DNA of 5,965 nt from JACMLD01 sp036500065. Lineage in GTDB: Bacteria; Bacteroidota; Bacteroidia; Chitinophagales; Chitinophagaceae. Below the pieces are notes generated by a model. That model worked only from the letters and a program-made list of their open reading frames with translations, was not told the origin of the DNA and ran no database searches. How positions within the stretch are numbered: the first letter of the stretch is position 1; each line of letters starts with the position of its first letter. The stretch lies in the NCBI GenBank assembly GCA_036500065.1, contig DASYCT010000335.1, forward strand, positions 1 to 5,965. Direction: 5' to 3'. The translations under genes were made by a program, and so were the position numbers. Shown in pieces: positions 5,594 through 5,965 of this stretch.

Positions 5594-5626
5594 GTATTAT
5601 TGCAATATTGCGATAGATATAGTCAA
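5594..5626 (-). promoter_or_regulatory. Possible internal promoter for arsM
   Basis: Reading the minus strand, TTGACT (5626-5621, preceded by a run of T) is followed after 21 bp by TAATAC (5599-5594). The spacing suits the -33/-7 arrangement of Bacteroidota promoters, although the second box is a poor match to TAnnTTTG. The palindrome at 5598-5615 would lie between and over these boxes, a classic position for repression. Confidence is low because only one box is convincing. Confidence 0.3.
5598..5615. promoter_or_regulatory. Probable ArsR operator: 18-bp palindrome in the arsR-arsM gap
   Basis: The sequence tattgcaatattgcgata is an inverted repeat with 8 of 9 pairs matching; the inner ten bases gcaatattgc are fully self-complementary. 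AT-rich dyads of this size are typical binding sites of ArsR/SmtB repressors. It lies 20 bp before the arsM start, directly downstream of a gene for such a repressor. Binding is inferred, not shown. Confidence 0.6.
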
Positions 5627-5635
5627 AAAAAAGGT

Positions 5636-5962
5636 TTAACAACATTCTTTGCTTTCATAAGGCACGAAAAAGGCGTCTATTTCCTTTTTATAGGTCTTCC
5701 ACACTTTTGGATCGATGCAGTAGCAAACGCTGGTGCCCTCGATGGTGCCCTGTATCAACCCGGCGTTCTTTAGCTCCTTCAGGTGTTGGGAAATGGTGGC
5801 TTGTGCAAGCCCGAGTTCATCCACCAGGTCGCCGCAGATACAGGCATTTGCTTTGAGCAACTGCTGTATAATGGCGATACGGGCGGGATGGGCCAATGCT
5901 TTGAACATCTGCGCCAGCCTGTTTTGCTTATCGGTGAATATTTCTGATTTTGTAAGTCCCAT
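5636..5962 (-). CDS. arsR: ArsR-family arsenic-responsive transcriptional repressor
   Basis: A 108-residue winged-helix repressor of the ArsR/SmtB family. The core runs from FKALAHPARIAIIQQL (20-35) to the recognition helix ATISQHLKELKNAGLI (55-70) and the wing around 71-82. Cys41 and Cys43 in ACICGDLV lie at the start of the helix that in E. coli-type ArsR carries ELCVCDL, the As(III) site. Two further pairs, Cys80/Cys82 (VCYC) in the wing and the terminal Cys107/Cys108, may add ligands or form another site. It should repress the ars operon in the absence of As(III) and release DNA on binding it. The start at 5962 gives the normal family length; its own promoter lies beyond the right edge, 3 nt away. 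arsM, the channel and the phosphoesterase follow on the same strand. Confidence 0.95.
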   Translation of the reverse strand: MGLTKSEIFTDKQNRLAQMFKALAHPARIAIIQQLLKANACICGDLVDELGLAQATISQHLKELKNAGLIQGTIEGTSVCYCIDPKVWKTYKKEIDAFFVPYESKECC

Positions 5963-5965
5963 GTC

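Overview
The window looks like chromosomal DNA of a Bacteroidota bacterium, most likely of the Chitinophagaceae type. This rests on the protein styles (arsM, NIP-like aquaporin, small Cys-rich exported proteins), the AT-rich spacers with little Shine-Dalgarno signal, and the moderate GC content. It is an inference from recognition, not from a database search.

Left part (1 to about 2012). A partial minus-strand gene of unknown function runs off the left edge (1-204). Behind its start lies an unusual AT-rich block (266-358) built from degenerate 11-bp units: three in inverted orientation, a 16-bp centre, then four in direct orientation. Next come the C-terminal remnant of one alpha/beta hydrolase (about 432-650, minus) and an intact lipoprotein alpha/beta hydrolase with an Asp nucleophile of epoxide hydrolase/dehalogenase type (677-1702, minus). 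A 310-bp divergent spacer follows.

Middle part (2013-3234, plus strand). This holds a group II truncated haemoglobin, then two small exported Cys-rich proteins. One has 111 aa and a likely TTG start; the other has 60 aa and resembles an exported metallothionein. A strong 17-bp-stem hairpin at 3196-3234 ends this group and probably also terminates the opposing operon.

Right part (3279-5962, minus strand). This is a compact arsenic operon reading right to left: arsR (repressor), arsM (arsenite S-adenosylmethionine methyltransferase), an NIP-like aquaporin channel, and a calcineurin-like metallophosphoesterase. The last three are separated by only 17 and 8 nt. A near-perfect 18-bp palindrome between arsR and arsM is the best operator candidate. 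The apparent logic is that ArsR senses As(III), ArsM methylates it, and the channel lets neutral arsenic species cross the membrane. The role of the phosphoesterase is not known; it carries an unusual Cys-x-Cys insertion close to its active site. No ArsB/Acr3 pump or ArsC reductase is visible, but the operon may continue beyond the right edge, only 3 nt from the arsR start.
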